Below the pieces are notes generated by a model. That model had not been told where the DNA came from, did not search any database, and worked only from the letters and a program-made list of their open reading frames with translations. From Shewanella benthica (GTDB lineage Bacteria > Pseudomonadota > Gammaproteobacteria > Enterobacterales > Shewanellaceae): 64,000 nucleotides of DNA. The translations under genes were made by a program, and so were the position numbers. The DNA lies in the NCBI GenBank assembly GCA_023284085.1, contig JAKVHY010000029.1, positions 1-64,000 of the forward strand. Direction: 5' to 3'. Positions 8,543-17,827 of this stretch are shown one piece after another (the first letter of the stretch is position 1; every line of letters starts with the position of its first letter).

Positions 8543-10462
8543 ATGCATTTTCTTCGACCCGAGTGGTTTTTCGCACTCGTCCCCCTGATAATTATCATGC
8601 TATTGCTGTGGCGCAGTGAACGAAAAAAATCGACATGGAATCGTTACATTGCCCCCCATCTAGCCAGTCTATTAGTCACACAAACTAACGAGATAAAACG
8701 CAGCAAGTTATGGTCTCTCGGATTAGCTTGGCTCGTGGCCGTGCTTGCCTTGTCAGGACCCGCGTTCACTAAGCAATCTTTACCTGTGTACGAAGCGGCT
8801 CAGGGCAGAGTGATCGTCATGGATATGTCTCTGTCTATGTACGCAAGCGATCTGTCTCCCAATAGATTGTCACAAGCAAAATTTAAGGCCACCGACCTTA
8901 TCGGTGAGCTAAAAGAAGGCGAAACCGGACTCATCGCCTATGCAGGGGATGCTTTCACCATCAGTCCCTTGACGCGAGATAGAGCAACCTTACTCAACCT
9001 ACTGCCAACCTTGTCACCGGATATCATGCCGGTTCGAGGCTCTAATTTAGTCGCGGCGTTGGAACAAGGCAAAAACTTACTCGCTCAAGGTGGACACATA
9101 CGCGGTGACATCTTATTGCTCACAGACGGCGTATCGACATCGCAGATGCGTGCAGCAAAAGCCGTCTTACAAGACAGTCAATATCGCTTAGCCATCATGG
9201 CTTTTGGCAGTGAGCAAGGCTCACCCATTCGCCTGCCTGATGGGCAGCTACTCAGGGATAATGCCGACCAAGTTGTCGTCGCTAAGACAAACTATTCGCT
9301 GCTCAATGAGCTGGCCCAGGCTGCCGATGGTGTATTAATTCCCTATCGAAGTGATGGCCGGGATCTCGAACAGATGCAGAGCTGGCTGTCGACAACCGGC
9401 GATACTAAGGCGACTGAACTCGATGGTGAGATCTGGCAAGATGCCGGCCCCTATATCGCGCTGTTACTCCTGCTGCCTGTATTGCTTAGTTTCAGGCATG
9501 GATTGGTTGCGGCCCTTGCTCTCTTTATCGTCTATATCCCAACTCCTGTTCAGGCATCGACCTGGGACAATCTCTGGCAGACCCAAGATCAACAAGGAAT
9601 GCAAGCCTATCAGGCGGAGGATTTTGAGCAGGCATCAGATGCCTTTACCTCTCCTCAATGGCAAGCCAGCGCCCTGTATAAGGCTGGAAAGTATGATGAG
9701 GCTCTGTCATTGTTCGAACAGGATAACTCTGCAAACGGCTTGTACAATCAAGGCAACAGCTTAATGCAGCAGAATAAATATGATGAGGCGATAAAACGTT
9801 ATCAAGAGGCATTAGCACAAGCCCCAGAATTAATGGGTGCAAAGGACAACCTAGAACTGGCCAAAAAATTAGCGCAACAGCAGCAAGACAGCCCAGATCA
9901 AGAGCAGTCAGATAAAGAGCCAGCGGATCAAGATGATCAGCAAGACAAGTCAGACTCGCAAGAAAAGTCTGAGGACGATACAGACAAAGATTCTGACAAA
10001 GATAAGCAGCAGAAATCTGAACAAGATGAGCAATCTCAATCCAATGAGTCACAGCAGGACAGTGGATCGAATAAAGATGATGCAGGCAATCAGAGCCCAG
10101 AAGATAAGAGTAACGATTCTGAGATGCAGGCCGATCCAGACAAGCAGCAGTCTCAAAAAGATAACCAAGACAGTGAGCAGGACAAACAAGCCAACAGCCA
10201 TGATAGGCAACAAGAAGAGCAAGAGCAGCAGGCTAGTTCGCAAAACCCGCAAGCAGCCGATGAAAATCCAGATGAAGACGCTCAGGCAAAAGCCCAAGCC
10301 GCTCAAATGCATGAGGGACCAGAAGCACTTCCTCCTGAGATGGAGCGAGCCTTAAGAGCTCTGGTGGACGATCCGCAAGTTTTACTGAGAAATAAGATGC
10401 AACTCGAATATCAAAAACGTGCAAGACAAAATGCTAACTCTAAGGATCAGCAGCAATGGTAG
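8543..10462 (+). CDS. BatB-BatC fusion: vWA domain plus TPR repeats
   Basis: 639 residues from ATG 8543, which follows GAGGAGA (8527-8533); a longer in-frame start at 8510 overlaps batA and is less likely. Order of parts: a membrane segment near residues 9-23, a second near 57-73, a vWA domain with MIDAS DMSLS (94-98), a third membrane segment near 310-335, TPR motifs around 360-450 (SALYKAGKYDEALSLFEQ, GNSLMQQNKYDEAIKRYQEA), then about 150 residues of Gln/Asp/Ser/Lys low complexity and a short conserved tail (PEALPPEMERALRALVDDPQ). In some genomes BatB and BatC are separate proteins. The charged linker probably lies in the periplasm. Confidence 0.9.
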   Translation: MHFLRPEWFFALVPLIIIMLLLWRSERKKSTWNRYIAPHLASLLVTQTNEIKRSKLWSLGLAWLVAVLALSGPAFTKQSLPVYEAAQGRVIVMDMSLSMYASDLSPNRLSQAKFKATDLIGELKEGETGLIAYAGDAFTISPLTRDRATLLNLLPTLSPDIMPVRGSNLVAALEQGKNLLAQGGHIRGDILLLTDGVSTSQMRAAKAVLQDSQYRLAIMAFGSEQGSPIRLPDGQLLRDNADQVVVAKTNYSLLNELAQAADGVLIPYRSDGRDLEQMQSWLSTTGDTKATELDGEIWQDAGPYIALLLLLPVLLSFRHGLVAALALFIVYIPTPVQASTWDNLWQTQDQQGMQAYQAEDFEQASDAFTSPQWQASALYKAGKYDEALSLFEQDNSANGLYNQGNSLMQQNKYDEAIKRYQEALAQAPELMGAKDNLELAKKLAQQQQDSPDQEQSDKEPADQDDQQDKSDSQEKSEDDTDKDSDKDKQQKSEQDEQSQSNESQQDSGSNKDDAGNQSPEDKSNDSEMQADPDKQQSQKDNQDSEQDKQANSHDRQQEEQEQQASSQNPQAADENPDEDAQAKAQAAQMHEGPEALPPEMERALRALVDDPQVLLRNKMQLEYQKRARQNANSKDQQQW

Positions 10463-12153
10463 TTTCCAGACGTTTATTACTAGCCTTAGTGACGCTAGCT
10501 TTTTCCATTCCCACTTTTGCCATTAGCCAGCTGGAAACAAGTGTCGATAGAAACCCTGCCGTTGAAAAGGAATATTTAGTCCTGACCATCAGTGCCGACG
10601 ATGATGTCAAAACCGGGGATCTAGATACATCCCCCCTGCTCAAAGACTTCATTGTTGGACGCACCAGTGTCAGCCGCAGCACACAAATCGTTAATTTCGA
10701 CTCCCGGAAGCAAACTCGTTGGAAAATCCTGCTGGCACCTAAGCATGCCGGCACTATCTTGATCCCCTCTTTGAGCATAGATGGAGTCGTGTCGACACCT
10801 ATTGAGCTGAGCGTCGTCGCTGCGGGCAGTCAACCCCAGCAGATGAGGAACCTGTTTATACGTACCAGCTTATCCACTGAAGAAGCCTATGTGGGACAAC
10901 TCATCATCTATAAAGTGAAACTCTTCTTAGCAGTGGACCTTCAACGTGGGCTATTAAGTGCCCCTAACTTAGATGGTGCACAGATAAAACAACTGGGTGA
11001 AGATGTCGATACGACAGAAATTTTCAATGGCCGTCGCTATCGGGTCATCGAACGCACATACGGCATCATTGCCGATCAACCCGGAGAACTGACCATAGAC
11101 GGCACAGGGTTTTCGGGCGATGTGTTAGTGCAAGGCTCTCGTCGAGGTGGCATGTTCTCTTTCAATGAAAGCCGTCCCATGGAGGCCAGAGCCGCAAAAT
11201 CAATCTTACTCATTAACCCTATACCCAATGAGTATCACGGTGAATGGTTAGTATCAGATCTGGTCGCGCTAAGTGAAGACTGGCCGGAAGAGACTCAGGA
11301 GTATCAAGTCGGTAACCCTATCACACGTACCATTAGTTTACTGGCATCGAATACGGATGAAACCAGCTTACCGGATATTGTAATACCTGTAGCCCAAGGT
11401 CTAAAAACCTACCCGGAAAAACCGGTACGCAAGACGTTTTTGCGAGATAAACAGATGGTGTCACAGCTGACCCAAACCTTAGCGATAGTGCCAACCAGAG
11501 CCGGAAAATACACCTTACCGGCCATCACAGTGCCTTGGTGGAATCCTCACACCAAACGCCAGGAGCAAGCGACGCTCCCCGCCAGAACCATCACAGTGAT
11601 AAACAGTGACGTAGCAGAAGTCAATTTACCTCAGATAACGAATACCTCTGCGACCAATACAGCGGATTACTGGCCTTGGCTAAGCTTAATCTTTGCCACC
11701 CTATGGTTAGCGACCTTAGCGCTGTGGAAAAAGAGTCTCGGCCAGGTTAAACAGCTCACGGCTAACCAGGCTGACTCGGTATCGCCCCTAAACATGACTG
11801 ATGCAGTAACCAGCAATGAGAATGTTAAGCGCCATGTCTCCCCCGTCCTAACGGCTAAGCAAGGCACTAGCCTATCGACGCTGGAAGCCGCCTGTAATGA
11901 GGGAAACCCCGGAAAAGTATTGACGGCGCTTCAGGCTCATTACGGTGAGCAACATTCTCGCTCCATGAGCCTTGCCGACATAGCTGGGTTATCCTTTGAA
12001 TTGAATCAGGCCATTTCGCGGCTGCAGATCAGCGCCTTCAGTAAGAAACAAACGCCTGTGGATTATCAGATGGTCATCGAAGCGGTGAAATCATCAAAAA
12101 ATAAAAAGGTTCAGCAGCGGACCTCCGCACTGGTTGATCTTAATCCTAAGTAG
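10456..12153 (+). CDS. batD: BatD: secreted, membrane-anchored oxygen-tolerance protein
   Basis: 565 residues, starting within the last codons of the preceding gene. It has a signal peptide (VSRRLLLALVTLAFSIPTFA), long beta-rich periplasmic domains and one membrane segment near residues 405-420 (YWPWLSLIFATLWLATLALW), followed by a cytoplasmic tail. This matches BatD. It is the last gene of the MoxR-Bat operon; 122 bases with a hairpin separate it from the sigma factor gene. Confidence 0.9.
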   Translation: MVVSRRLLLALVTLAFSIPTFAISQLETSVDRNPAVEKEYLVLTISADDDVKTGDLDTSPLLKDFIVGRTSVSRSTQIVNFDSRKQTRWKILLAPKHAGTILIPSLSIDGVVSTPIELSVVAAGSQPQQMRNLFIRTSLSTEEAYVGQLIIYKVKLFLAVDLQRGLLSAPNLDGAQIKQLGEDVDTTEIFNGRRYRVIERTYGIIADQPGELTIDGTGFSGDVLVQGSRRGGMFSFNESRPMEARAAKSILLINPIPNEYHGEWLVSDLVALSEDWPEETQEYQVGNPITRTISLLASNTDETSLPDIVIPVAQGLKTYPEKPVRKTFLRDKQMVSQLTQTLAIVPTRAGKYTLPAITVPWWNPHTKRQEQATLPARTITVINSDVAEVNLPQITNTSATNTADYWPWLSLIFATLWLATLALWKKSLGQVKQLTANQADSVSPLNMTDAVTSNENVKRHVSPVLTAKQGTSLSTLEAACNEGNPGKVLTALQAHYGEQHSRSMSLADIAGLSFELNQAISRLQISAFSKKQTPVDYQMVIEAVKSSKNKKVQQRTSALVDLNPK

Positions 12154-12169
12154 CCCTCACCACGCCACA

Positions 12170-12213
12170 GGCAAGAAGCTGACCTATTGTTATTTAATAG
12201 TTAACTTCTTGCC
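12170..12213 (+). other. Long inverted repeat between batD and the sigma gene
   Basis: GGCAAGAAG (12170-12178) and CTTCTTGCC (12205-12213) are perfect arms, and inner bases allow further imperfect pairing, so 44 nt could form one hairpin. No T run follows, so it is not a standard terminator. It could be a structured end of the batD message or an operator for the sigma gene. Confidence 0.5.
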
Positions 12214-12275
12214 ATTCTCTTCAAGCAGGTTAAGCTAGCCACTATTGTGGTAGTTAATCGAGCACTAATTTAAAA

Positions 12276-12839
12276 ATGTTTAATCGCCTGCGAAATAAAA
12301 AACCCGATTCCTCGGTCAATACTGACATGCTAAGTAAACAAAAGCGATACGATAGCCTTGTCAGGGCACTCCATGCTGATATATTCCGTTACGCCTACTG
12401 GTTATGTGGGGATAAGCATATTGCGGAGGACATCACCCAGGAGACCTTTCTAAGGGCATGGCGCTCACTCGAGTCATTAAAGGATGATAAGGCGGCTAAA
12501 GCCTGGCTTATCACCATAGTGAGAAGAGAGAATGCCCGTCGATTCGAGAGAAAACAGTTCGATTACTCAGATATTGAGCAAGAGCAACTGGAAGACCATA
12601 TCTCTACCAGCACCGAAGATAACGCAGAGCAGTACTTGATCCGCAGGCAGATCTTAAAATTAGAGATCGAATACCGTGAACCGTTAATTTTACAAGTCAT
12701 TGGTGGCTTCAGCGGCGAAGAGATTGCAACAATATTAAAGCTCAACCGTAATACCGTGATGACTCGACTGTTTCGTGCCAGAAACCAGTTAAAAGATTTA
12801 ATAGAACAACCACAAGTAAGAGGTCAATCTAATGGATGA
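12276..12839 (+). CDS. ECF-family RNA polymerase sigma factor
   Basis: 187 residues. Region 2 is seen as YWLCGDKHIAEDITQETF followed by LRAWRSL, and region 4 as EEIATILKLNRNTVMTRLFR, the helix-turn-helix that reads the -35 element. There is no region 3, as expected for an ECF factor. The ATG at 12276 has no clear Shine-Dalgarno; ATG 12330 is an alternative. Its 3' end overlaps the next gene, which looks like its anti-sigma partner. Regulation of an envelope or oxidative response is inference from that pairing. Confidence 0.92.
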   Translation: MFNRLRNKKPDSSVNTDMLSKQKRYDSLVRALHADIFRYAYWLCGDKHIAEDITQETFLRAWRSLESLKDDKAAKAWLITIVRRENARRFERKQFDYSDIEQEQLEDHISTSTEDNAEQYLIRRQILKLEIEYREPLILQVIGGFSGEEIATILKLNRNTVMTRLFRARNQLKDLIEQPQVRGQSNG

Positions 12840-13536
12840 GCTGAAGTTTAGACGCCAGGCCTATGGAGAGCCAAACTGTCAGGACGATGATTTTTTAGCG
12901 GCGATGCACATCGCCCCTGAACGCGAAGCTTTCGTTAATGAATTAAGGAAGCTCGATAAAAAACTTGAACGCGCCTTAAAAATTGATGTTCCGGAAGATT
13001 TAGTGGCCAAGTTGCTGCTTAATCAACAGCTGCATCAGCATCAGAGACTGAGACGTAAGTCCGGATTTACTCTGGCGCTTGTCGCATCAATCGCATTTAT
13101 CGCAGGGATCAGTTTCACCCTACTGAGAATGGCCCCCGTCGACTTAGGACAACATGCCCTCGCCCATGTGTATCATGAGACTAAAGCACTGAGCATAGAT
13201 CAGAATGTCAGCTTTAAAGATGTCAATTTTCAGCTAGCCTCTCTGGGTACAATAGGCAATGCAAGGTTCACTCAACAACTGGGTAAAGTCTATTACAGTA
13301 CTTTTTGTGACTTTCAAGGCGTGAAGAGCCTGCATCTGGTTATGCAAGGAGAGCATAGCAAGGTTACCCTCTTTATCGTCCCCATTGAGGATCGTATGGT
13401 GCTCGAACAAGCCTTTGCCGATAACAAGTACAAGGGAAGAGGTTTCACAACCGACGATGCCTACATGTTACTCGTGAGTGAAAACGATGCTGACCTAAGT
13501 TACGTAAAGAAAGAGATTCAACAAATATTCATCTAA
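12832..13536 (+). CDS. DUF3379-type membrane protein, probable anti-sigma factor
   Basis: 234 residues, overlapping the sigma gene by eight bases. A cytoplasmic N-terminal helical domain of about 80 residues is followed by one membrane segment (SGFTLALVASIAFIAGISF) and a periplasmic domain of about 130 residues. This is the layout of DUF3379 proteins found next to ECF factors in Shewanella and Vibrio. The N-terminal domain would hold the sigma factor at the membrane until a periplasmic signal arrives. The anti-sigma role is inferred from layout and overlap. Confidence 0.82.
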   Translation: MDELKFRRQAYGEPNCQDDDFLAAMHIAPEREAFVNELRKLDKKLERALKIDVPEDLVAKLLLNQQLHQHQRLRRKSGFTLALVASIAFIAGISFTLLRMAPVDLGQHALAHVYHETKALSIDQNVSFKDVNFQLASLGTIGNARFTQQLGKVYYSTFCDFQGVKSLHLVMQGEHSKVTLFIVPIEDRMVLEQAFADNKYKGRGFTTDDAYMLLVSENDADLSYVKKEIQQIFI

Positions 13537-13547
13537 AGTCGTAACAC

Positions 13548-13574
13548 CCTGTGGTAACATCCGGTCACCACAGG
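13548..13574. other. Inverted repeat between anti-sigma gene and putP
   Basis: CCTGTGGT (13548-13555) and ACCACAGG (13567-13574) form perfect 8-bp arms around an 11-base loop. No T tract follows. It could be a weak transcript end or a regulator site for putP. Confidence 0.4.
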
Positions 13575-13672
13575 ACCTACCAGCTTCACATTTTCAATCA
13601 ATATTGAGCTTCGCATCTAACATCTGCTAGCATGTCGTCCACTTTCTTAAAATAAAAAGTAATGGCATACGC

Positions 13673-15124
13673 ATGGATATTGAATTACCGATATTAGTTA
13701 CCTTCATCGGCTATCTCGCCCTAATGATGGGGATCGGCCTATGGGCCTATAAAGCGACGGACTCAGTTGACGATTATATTTTAGGTGGTAGAAGCATGGG
13801 CCCGGCCGTCACCGCATTGAGCGTCGGTGCATCAGATATGTCAGGCTGGCTACTACTGGGATTACCCGGTGCAGTTTATTTGGGTGGACTAGGCGAAGCT
13901 TGGATCGGTATAGGTTTGGTCTTTGGCGCCTGGTTAAACTGGCTCTTCGTCGCCAAGCGTCTGCGTATATACACGGAATTTACCGATAACGCGCTTACCC
14001 TACCCGACTTCTTCGAGAAACGCTTCGAAGACAGCAAAGGCTTACTCAAGCTAGTTTCCGCGGTCACCATTCTAATCTTCTTCACCTTCTATGCTTCGTC
14101 TGGCATGGTAGGCGGTGCAATACTGTTTGAAAAAGTCTTTGGCCTCGATTACACCTTAGCCTTGATTATTGGCTCGACCATTATCGTCGCATACACTTTT
14201 GTTGGTGGATTCTTTGCCGTCAGTTGGACCGACTTCTTCCAGGGTTGTTTGATGTTGGTTGCCCTATTAATCGTCCCGGTGGCAATCTTCAGTCAGCCTG
14301 AAACGCAAAATGGTCTAGACAGTATCGACCCGGCCATGCTCTCCATGTTCAATGAAAGCACCACAGTGATAGGCTTAGTCTCACTTCTCGCATGGGGTTT
14401 AGGTTATTTTGGTCAACCTCACATCCTGTCTAGATTCATGGCCATCAAGAGTGCCAATGATATTCCGCTATCACGTCGTATCGCCATGAGCTGGATGGTT
14501 ATCGCCCTCATAGGTGCACTTGCTACGGGCATAGCCGGTAGCTTGTACTTCGCCAACGATCCATTGGCCAATCCTGAGACCGTTTTCATCCACCTGGCAC
14601 ATGCGGCATTTAACCCATGGATCGGTGGCCTGCTTATCGCCGCGATTTTATCGGCCATCATGAGCACCATAGATTCACAGCTCTTGGTCTGCTCTAGTGT
14701 CATCACAGAAGATTTCTATAAGAAGTGGTTACGCCCACAAGCCAGCAGCAAAGAACTGATGTTAGTGGGCCGCATCGGCGTACTCGCGATTGCCATTATC
14801 GCTGGTATCGTTGCACTCAACCCAGAAAGCAGCGTGCTTGGACTCGTGAGTTATGCCTGGGCAGGATTTGGCGCGGCATTTGGTCCTGTGGTATTACTCT
14901 CGCTCTTCTGGAGTGCTTACAGTCGAAATGGTGCGGTAGCGACTATTGTAGTCGGTGCATTGACTGTGGTGATCTGGAAACAGCTTTCAGGGGGTCTCTT
15001 CGACCTCTATGAAATCTTACCAGGCTTCATTTTTGCAACGCTTTCAGGCGTGATTGTGAGTAAAATATCTGCCCCTTCCGATAAGGTCAAAGAGCAGTTT
15101 AGAGTATTTACTTCAAAGTTATAA
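13673..15124 (+). CDS. putP: Sodium/proline symporter PutP
   Basis: 483 residues with about 13 hydrophobic segments, the SSS-family size and pattern. PutP-like stretches include DDYILGGRSMGPAVTALSVG, ASDMSGWLLLGLPGA, TEFTDNALTLPDFFEKRF and AWGLGYFGQPHILSRFMA. It imports proline with Na+ across the inner membrane. It stands alone between two hairpins; no putA is present in the window. Other SSS solute specificities cannot be fully excluded, but these motifs fit PutP best. Confidence 0.92.
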   Translation: MDIELPILVTFIGYLALMMGIGLWAYKATDSVDDYILGGRSMGPAVTALSVGASDMSGWLLLGLPGAVYLGGLGEAWIGIGLVFGAWLNWLFVAKRLRIYTEFTDNALTLPDFFEKRFEDSKGLLKLVSAVTILIFFTFYASSGMVGGAILFEKVFGLDYTLALIIGSTIIVAYTFVGGFFAVSWTDFFQGCLMLVALLIVPVAIFSQPETQNGLDSIDPAMLSMFNESTTVIGLVSLLAWGLGYFGQPHILSRFMAIKSANDIPLSRRIAMSWMVIALIGALATGIAGSLYFANDPLANPETVFIHLAHAAFNPWIGGLLIAAILSAIMSTIDSQLLVCSSVITEDFYKKWLRPQASSKELMLVGRIGVLAIAIIAGIVALNPESSVLGLVSYAWAGFGAAFGPVVLLSLFWSAYSRNGAVATIVVGALTVVIWKQLSGGLFDLYEILPGFIFATLSGVIVSKISAPSDKVKEQFRVFTSKL

Positions 15125-15158
15125 TCACTAACAATAAGGCATTCACCCCTTCAAAGAC

Positions 15159-15188
15159 AAAAATAGCGTACACGTGTACGCTATTTTT
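15159..15188. terminator. Terminator after putP
   Basis: A perfect 30-base palindrome whose halves are AAAAATAGCGTACAC and GTGTACGCTATTTTT; it ends in T and begins in A, so it could work on both strands. Confidence 0.85.
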
Positions 15189-15355
15189 ATCATTTATTTT
15201 CAGCCCTGTTTTTTACAAGCCCGCAACGTCAATTCAAACCGAGCAAAAGCCTTGATGCGCCTCATGATAGGCGCTCCAGCTCACGGTTAAAATACACACA
15301 CATCAATAGCCTTAAAGCTCATGATTTAATTAACAAAAATGCAACTGACATTTGC

Positions 15356-15414
15356 AACTGGTCGGAGTTGTCGGCAGATAAGTCCATCCCTAAGATGCAC
15401 TGGTCTAACAAGTG
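15356..15414. promoter_or_regulatory. Candidate FadR sites upstream of fadL
   Basis: CACTGGTCTAACAAGTG (15398-15414) keeps most of the FadR palindrome. AACTGGTCGGAGTTGTC (15356-15372) has one good half-site. Both lie 70-130 bases before fadL. The same pattern occurs before fadI in this window, which raises the chance that both are real. Apart from these sites and the putP terminator, the 15125-15486 gap shows nothing. Confidence 0.5.
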
Positions 15415-15486
15415 GACTCGCATCAAACTTAAAAAAGCGGATAAAAGCTGAGTTTGAATTCCGGTCCTAAAATTACAGAGATGATA

Positions 15487-16734
15487 ATGATGAAAAACTT
15501 CAACAAGACTCTATTAGCTATCGCCGTTACGCTTGCAAGTACACAAGCTATGGCCGCAGGTTTTCAATTAAACAGTCAATCGGCTACCGGAATTGGCCGT
15601 GCTTTCGCTGGTGATGCAGTCATCGCAGATAACGCTTCTGTACTATCGCGCAACCCAGCAGCCATGGCGCTGTTCGACGAGAAACAGCTCTCTATGGGCC
15701 TGACTTATGCCGATGTGCAAGTTCAAGTTAGCGATGTTACTCATGGCGGCTCAGGGGCTAACTATGGCTCAGTCGATGATGCGGCAGAAGCCAAGATCAT
15801 CCCTAACTTTTACTATGTTAGCCCAATAAATGACAAGTTTGCCTATGGTGTGGCTATGTTCAGTAACTTCGGTACAGGTACCGATACCACAGAACTTTCT
15901 AACAACATCATTGGGGGTGAATTACCGGCTCCAATCGATCTGCTGGGTAAAACTGAAGTCACCACCATTAACTTCAACCTAAGCGCCTCTTACCGCATCA
16001 ACGAACATTTCAGTGTCGGTGCCGGTATTGATGTGATCTATGGTCAAGGCACCTTGACTCGTGGCGGTTCAGTACCGACACAAGAAGGCCCGGCTCATAT
16101 GGATCTTGTCGATGTTGATGCCGATGGCATCTCATTTGGTGGTATCGTCGGTGCCGTATATGAGATTAATGACGATAACCGCTTCGGCATAAGCTATCGT
16201 TTTAGCCCAGAATTCAGTGCTGATGGTACAGTGAATTATGGTGGTACTGATTTTGAAGAGATCAATATCCCATTGCCTGACATTTTCCAAGTCGCCGGTT
16301 TTCATCAGCTGACTGACAAGTTTGCCGTTCACTACACGGCTCAGTTAACCACATGGGGCGATTTTGATGAAATTTCAGTATCTGACCCAGTTGATGCTCA
16401 GCTTAAACATTATGCATGGGATGACTCTTGGTTATTCAGCCTAGGTGGTACTTACACACTTAATGACAGCTGGACACTTCGTGCCGGTTACATGCATGAC
16501 CAAGGCGTAGTCGGTGAGCTTAGCTCTATCTCAATCCCTGACTCAAATCGTAATTGGTACACAGCAGGTGCAACTTTTAACCTGTCTAAGCAGACTAGCC
16601 TCGACTTCGGCTTAGCCTTCGTCCGTGGTGAAGATGTATCACTGACAGAAATAAGTGCGATTGTTGGTGATGTCCATGCCATGACTCGCTCTGATGCGAC
16701 TTACTACTCTATGCAGTACAACTACAAGTTCTAA
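15487..16734 (+). CDS. fadL: FadL-type outer-membrane long-chain fatty acid transporter
   Basis: About 416 residues from ATG 15487 (ATG 15490 is equally possible; ACAGAG at 15475-15480 is the ribosome binding site). An upstream in-frame TTG at 15454 would only lengthen the signal. The signal peptide NFNKTLLAIAVTLASTQAMA ends before AGFQLN, the characteristic FadL mature start. Next comes SATGIGRAFAGDAVIADNAS with the NPAAM motif of the hatch domain. The rest is a beta-barrel ending in a terminal Phe (MQYNYKF). It passes long-chain fatty acids across the outer membrane and would feed fadIJ. Confidence 0.93.
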   Translation: MMKNFNKTLLAIAVTLASTQAMAAGFQLNSQSATGIGRAFAGDAVIADNASVLSRNPAAMALFDEKQLSMGLTYADVQVQVSDVTHGGSGANYGSVDDAAEAKIIPNFYYVSPINDKFAYGVAMFSNFGTGTDTTELSNNIIGGELPAPIDLLGKTEVTTINFNLSASYRINEHFSVGAGIDVIYGQGTLTRGGSVPTQEGPAHMDLVDVDADGISFGGIVGAVYEINDDNRFGISYRFSPEFSADGTVNYGGTDFEEINIPLPDIFQVAGFHQLTDKFAVHYTAQLTTWGDFDEISVSDPVDAQLKHYAWDDSWLFSLGGTYTLNDSWTLRAGYMHDQGVVGELSSISIPDSNRNWYTAGATFNLSKQTSLDFGLAFVRGEDVSLTEISAIVGDVHAMTRSDATYYSMQYNYKF

Positions 16735-16759
16735 ATATATTTAGTCGTTGATTGTCATG

Positions 16760-16786
16760 AAAAGGCCGCACTCAGTGCGGCTTTTT
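16760..16786 (+). terminator. Terminator after fadL
   Basis: CCGCAC and GTGCGG pair around a three-base loop, with an A-rich 5' side and a T5 tail. Confidence 0.85.
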
Positions 16787-16903
16787 GCTGCCTGGAGATA
16801 AACATCACTATCTGCGCTGATTAAACACTTGTTAACTAGATTTCAATAGCAAAATAAATCTATACTCTTTCTTCAGGTTTCCACTCAAAGGAATTGGATT
16901 AGG

Positions 16904-17620
16904 ATGAATAAAAACAACGCGATAAGTGCACTTATATTAGGTTCCTTACTTTGTCTTGGCTTGGCATTGCTGGGCTATGGCATTGGACATAGCCTGATCG
17001 AGATGAAATCAATGGAAAGAACGGTTACCGTCAAGGGGCTGGCAGAACAGGAGGTTAAGGCCAATATCGCTATCTGGCCGATTCGCTTCACCGAAGTCGA
17101 CAATGATCTCACCACCTTATATCAAACGGTGCAAACTCAGACAGACAAGGTGATCTCCTTCCTGCTTAAACAAGGGTTTTCTATCGATGAGATATCCAGC
17201 TCTCAGCCCTCAATCGAAGACAGACAAGCACAGGGATATGTGGACCCCAATGTGAAATATCGCTACGCCGCCAAAGTGACCATCTCTATTTATACCAAGC
17301 GAGTCGGTCTTCTCTTAGAAAGCAGACAAAATATGCTCGAGCTAGCCAAAGAGGGCATTGCCATCTCCAGTCAAGATTACAACAGCAGGACAGAGTTTCT
17401 GTTCACTGAACTCAACTCAGTCAAGCCTGCTATGGTGCAAGCCGCTACGACTAATGCCAGACAAATAGCCGATAAGTTTGCTCAAGACTCAGATTCGGTA
17501 CTCGGCAAGATAAAGAGTGCCTCTCAGGGCCAATTTAGTATATCCGATAGGGACAGTAACACCCCTTATATCAAGCGAGTGAGAGTCGTCTCCACCTTAA
17601 CTTATTATCTCAAAGATTAG
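16904..17620 (+). CDS. SIMPL domain (DUF541) envelope protein
   Basis: 238 residues. An N-terminal membrane anchor or signal (ALILGSLLCLGLALLGYGIG) is followed by the SIMPL start MERTVTVKGLAEQEVKANIA and a domain that runs to the C-terminus (RVRVVSTLTYYLKD). Related proteins are periplasmic or outer-membrane factors of unclear role, some linked to oxidative stress. It appears monocistronic, with its own ribosome binding site (AAAGGA) upstream. Confidence 0.85.
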   Translation: MNKNNAISALILGSLLCLGLALLGYGIGHSLIEMKSMERTVTVKGLAEQEVKANIAIWPIRFTEVDNDLTTLYQTVQTQTDKVISFLLKQGFSIDEISSSQPSIEDRQAQGYVDPNVKYRYAAKVTISIYTKRVGLLLESRQNMLELAKEGIAISSQDYNSRTEFLFTELNSVKPAMVQAATTNARQIADKFAQDSDSVLGKIKSASQGQFSISDRDSNTPYIKRVRVVSTLTYYLKD

Positions 17621-17827
17621 TGAGCTTAAGTGGCATTGATTCCCCCTGTGTAAGGATACTTGGGTACACATTTACCCTATGCCTTGCGAACGTTATACTG
17701 ATTAATAGCACCTTAAATAGTTGCCGGCGCTTGCTCTGCTTAATGCATTAGTGAACGCTCAATGCCTTGAGGTTAAAAGCATCCAAGCCAACGAGTCATA
17801 TTCATTTATAAATATTAGGAAAATAAA

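Noticed and set aside
9645..10424. Several minus-strand and shifted ORFs inside the BatB-BatC gene
   Set aside because: They come from the low-complexity Gln/Asp/Ser coding sequence and have no independent signals.
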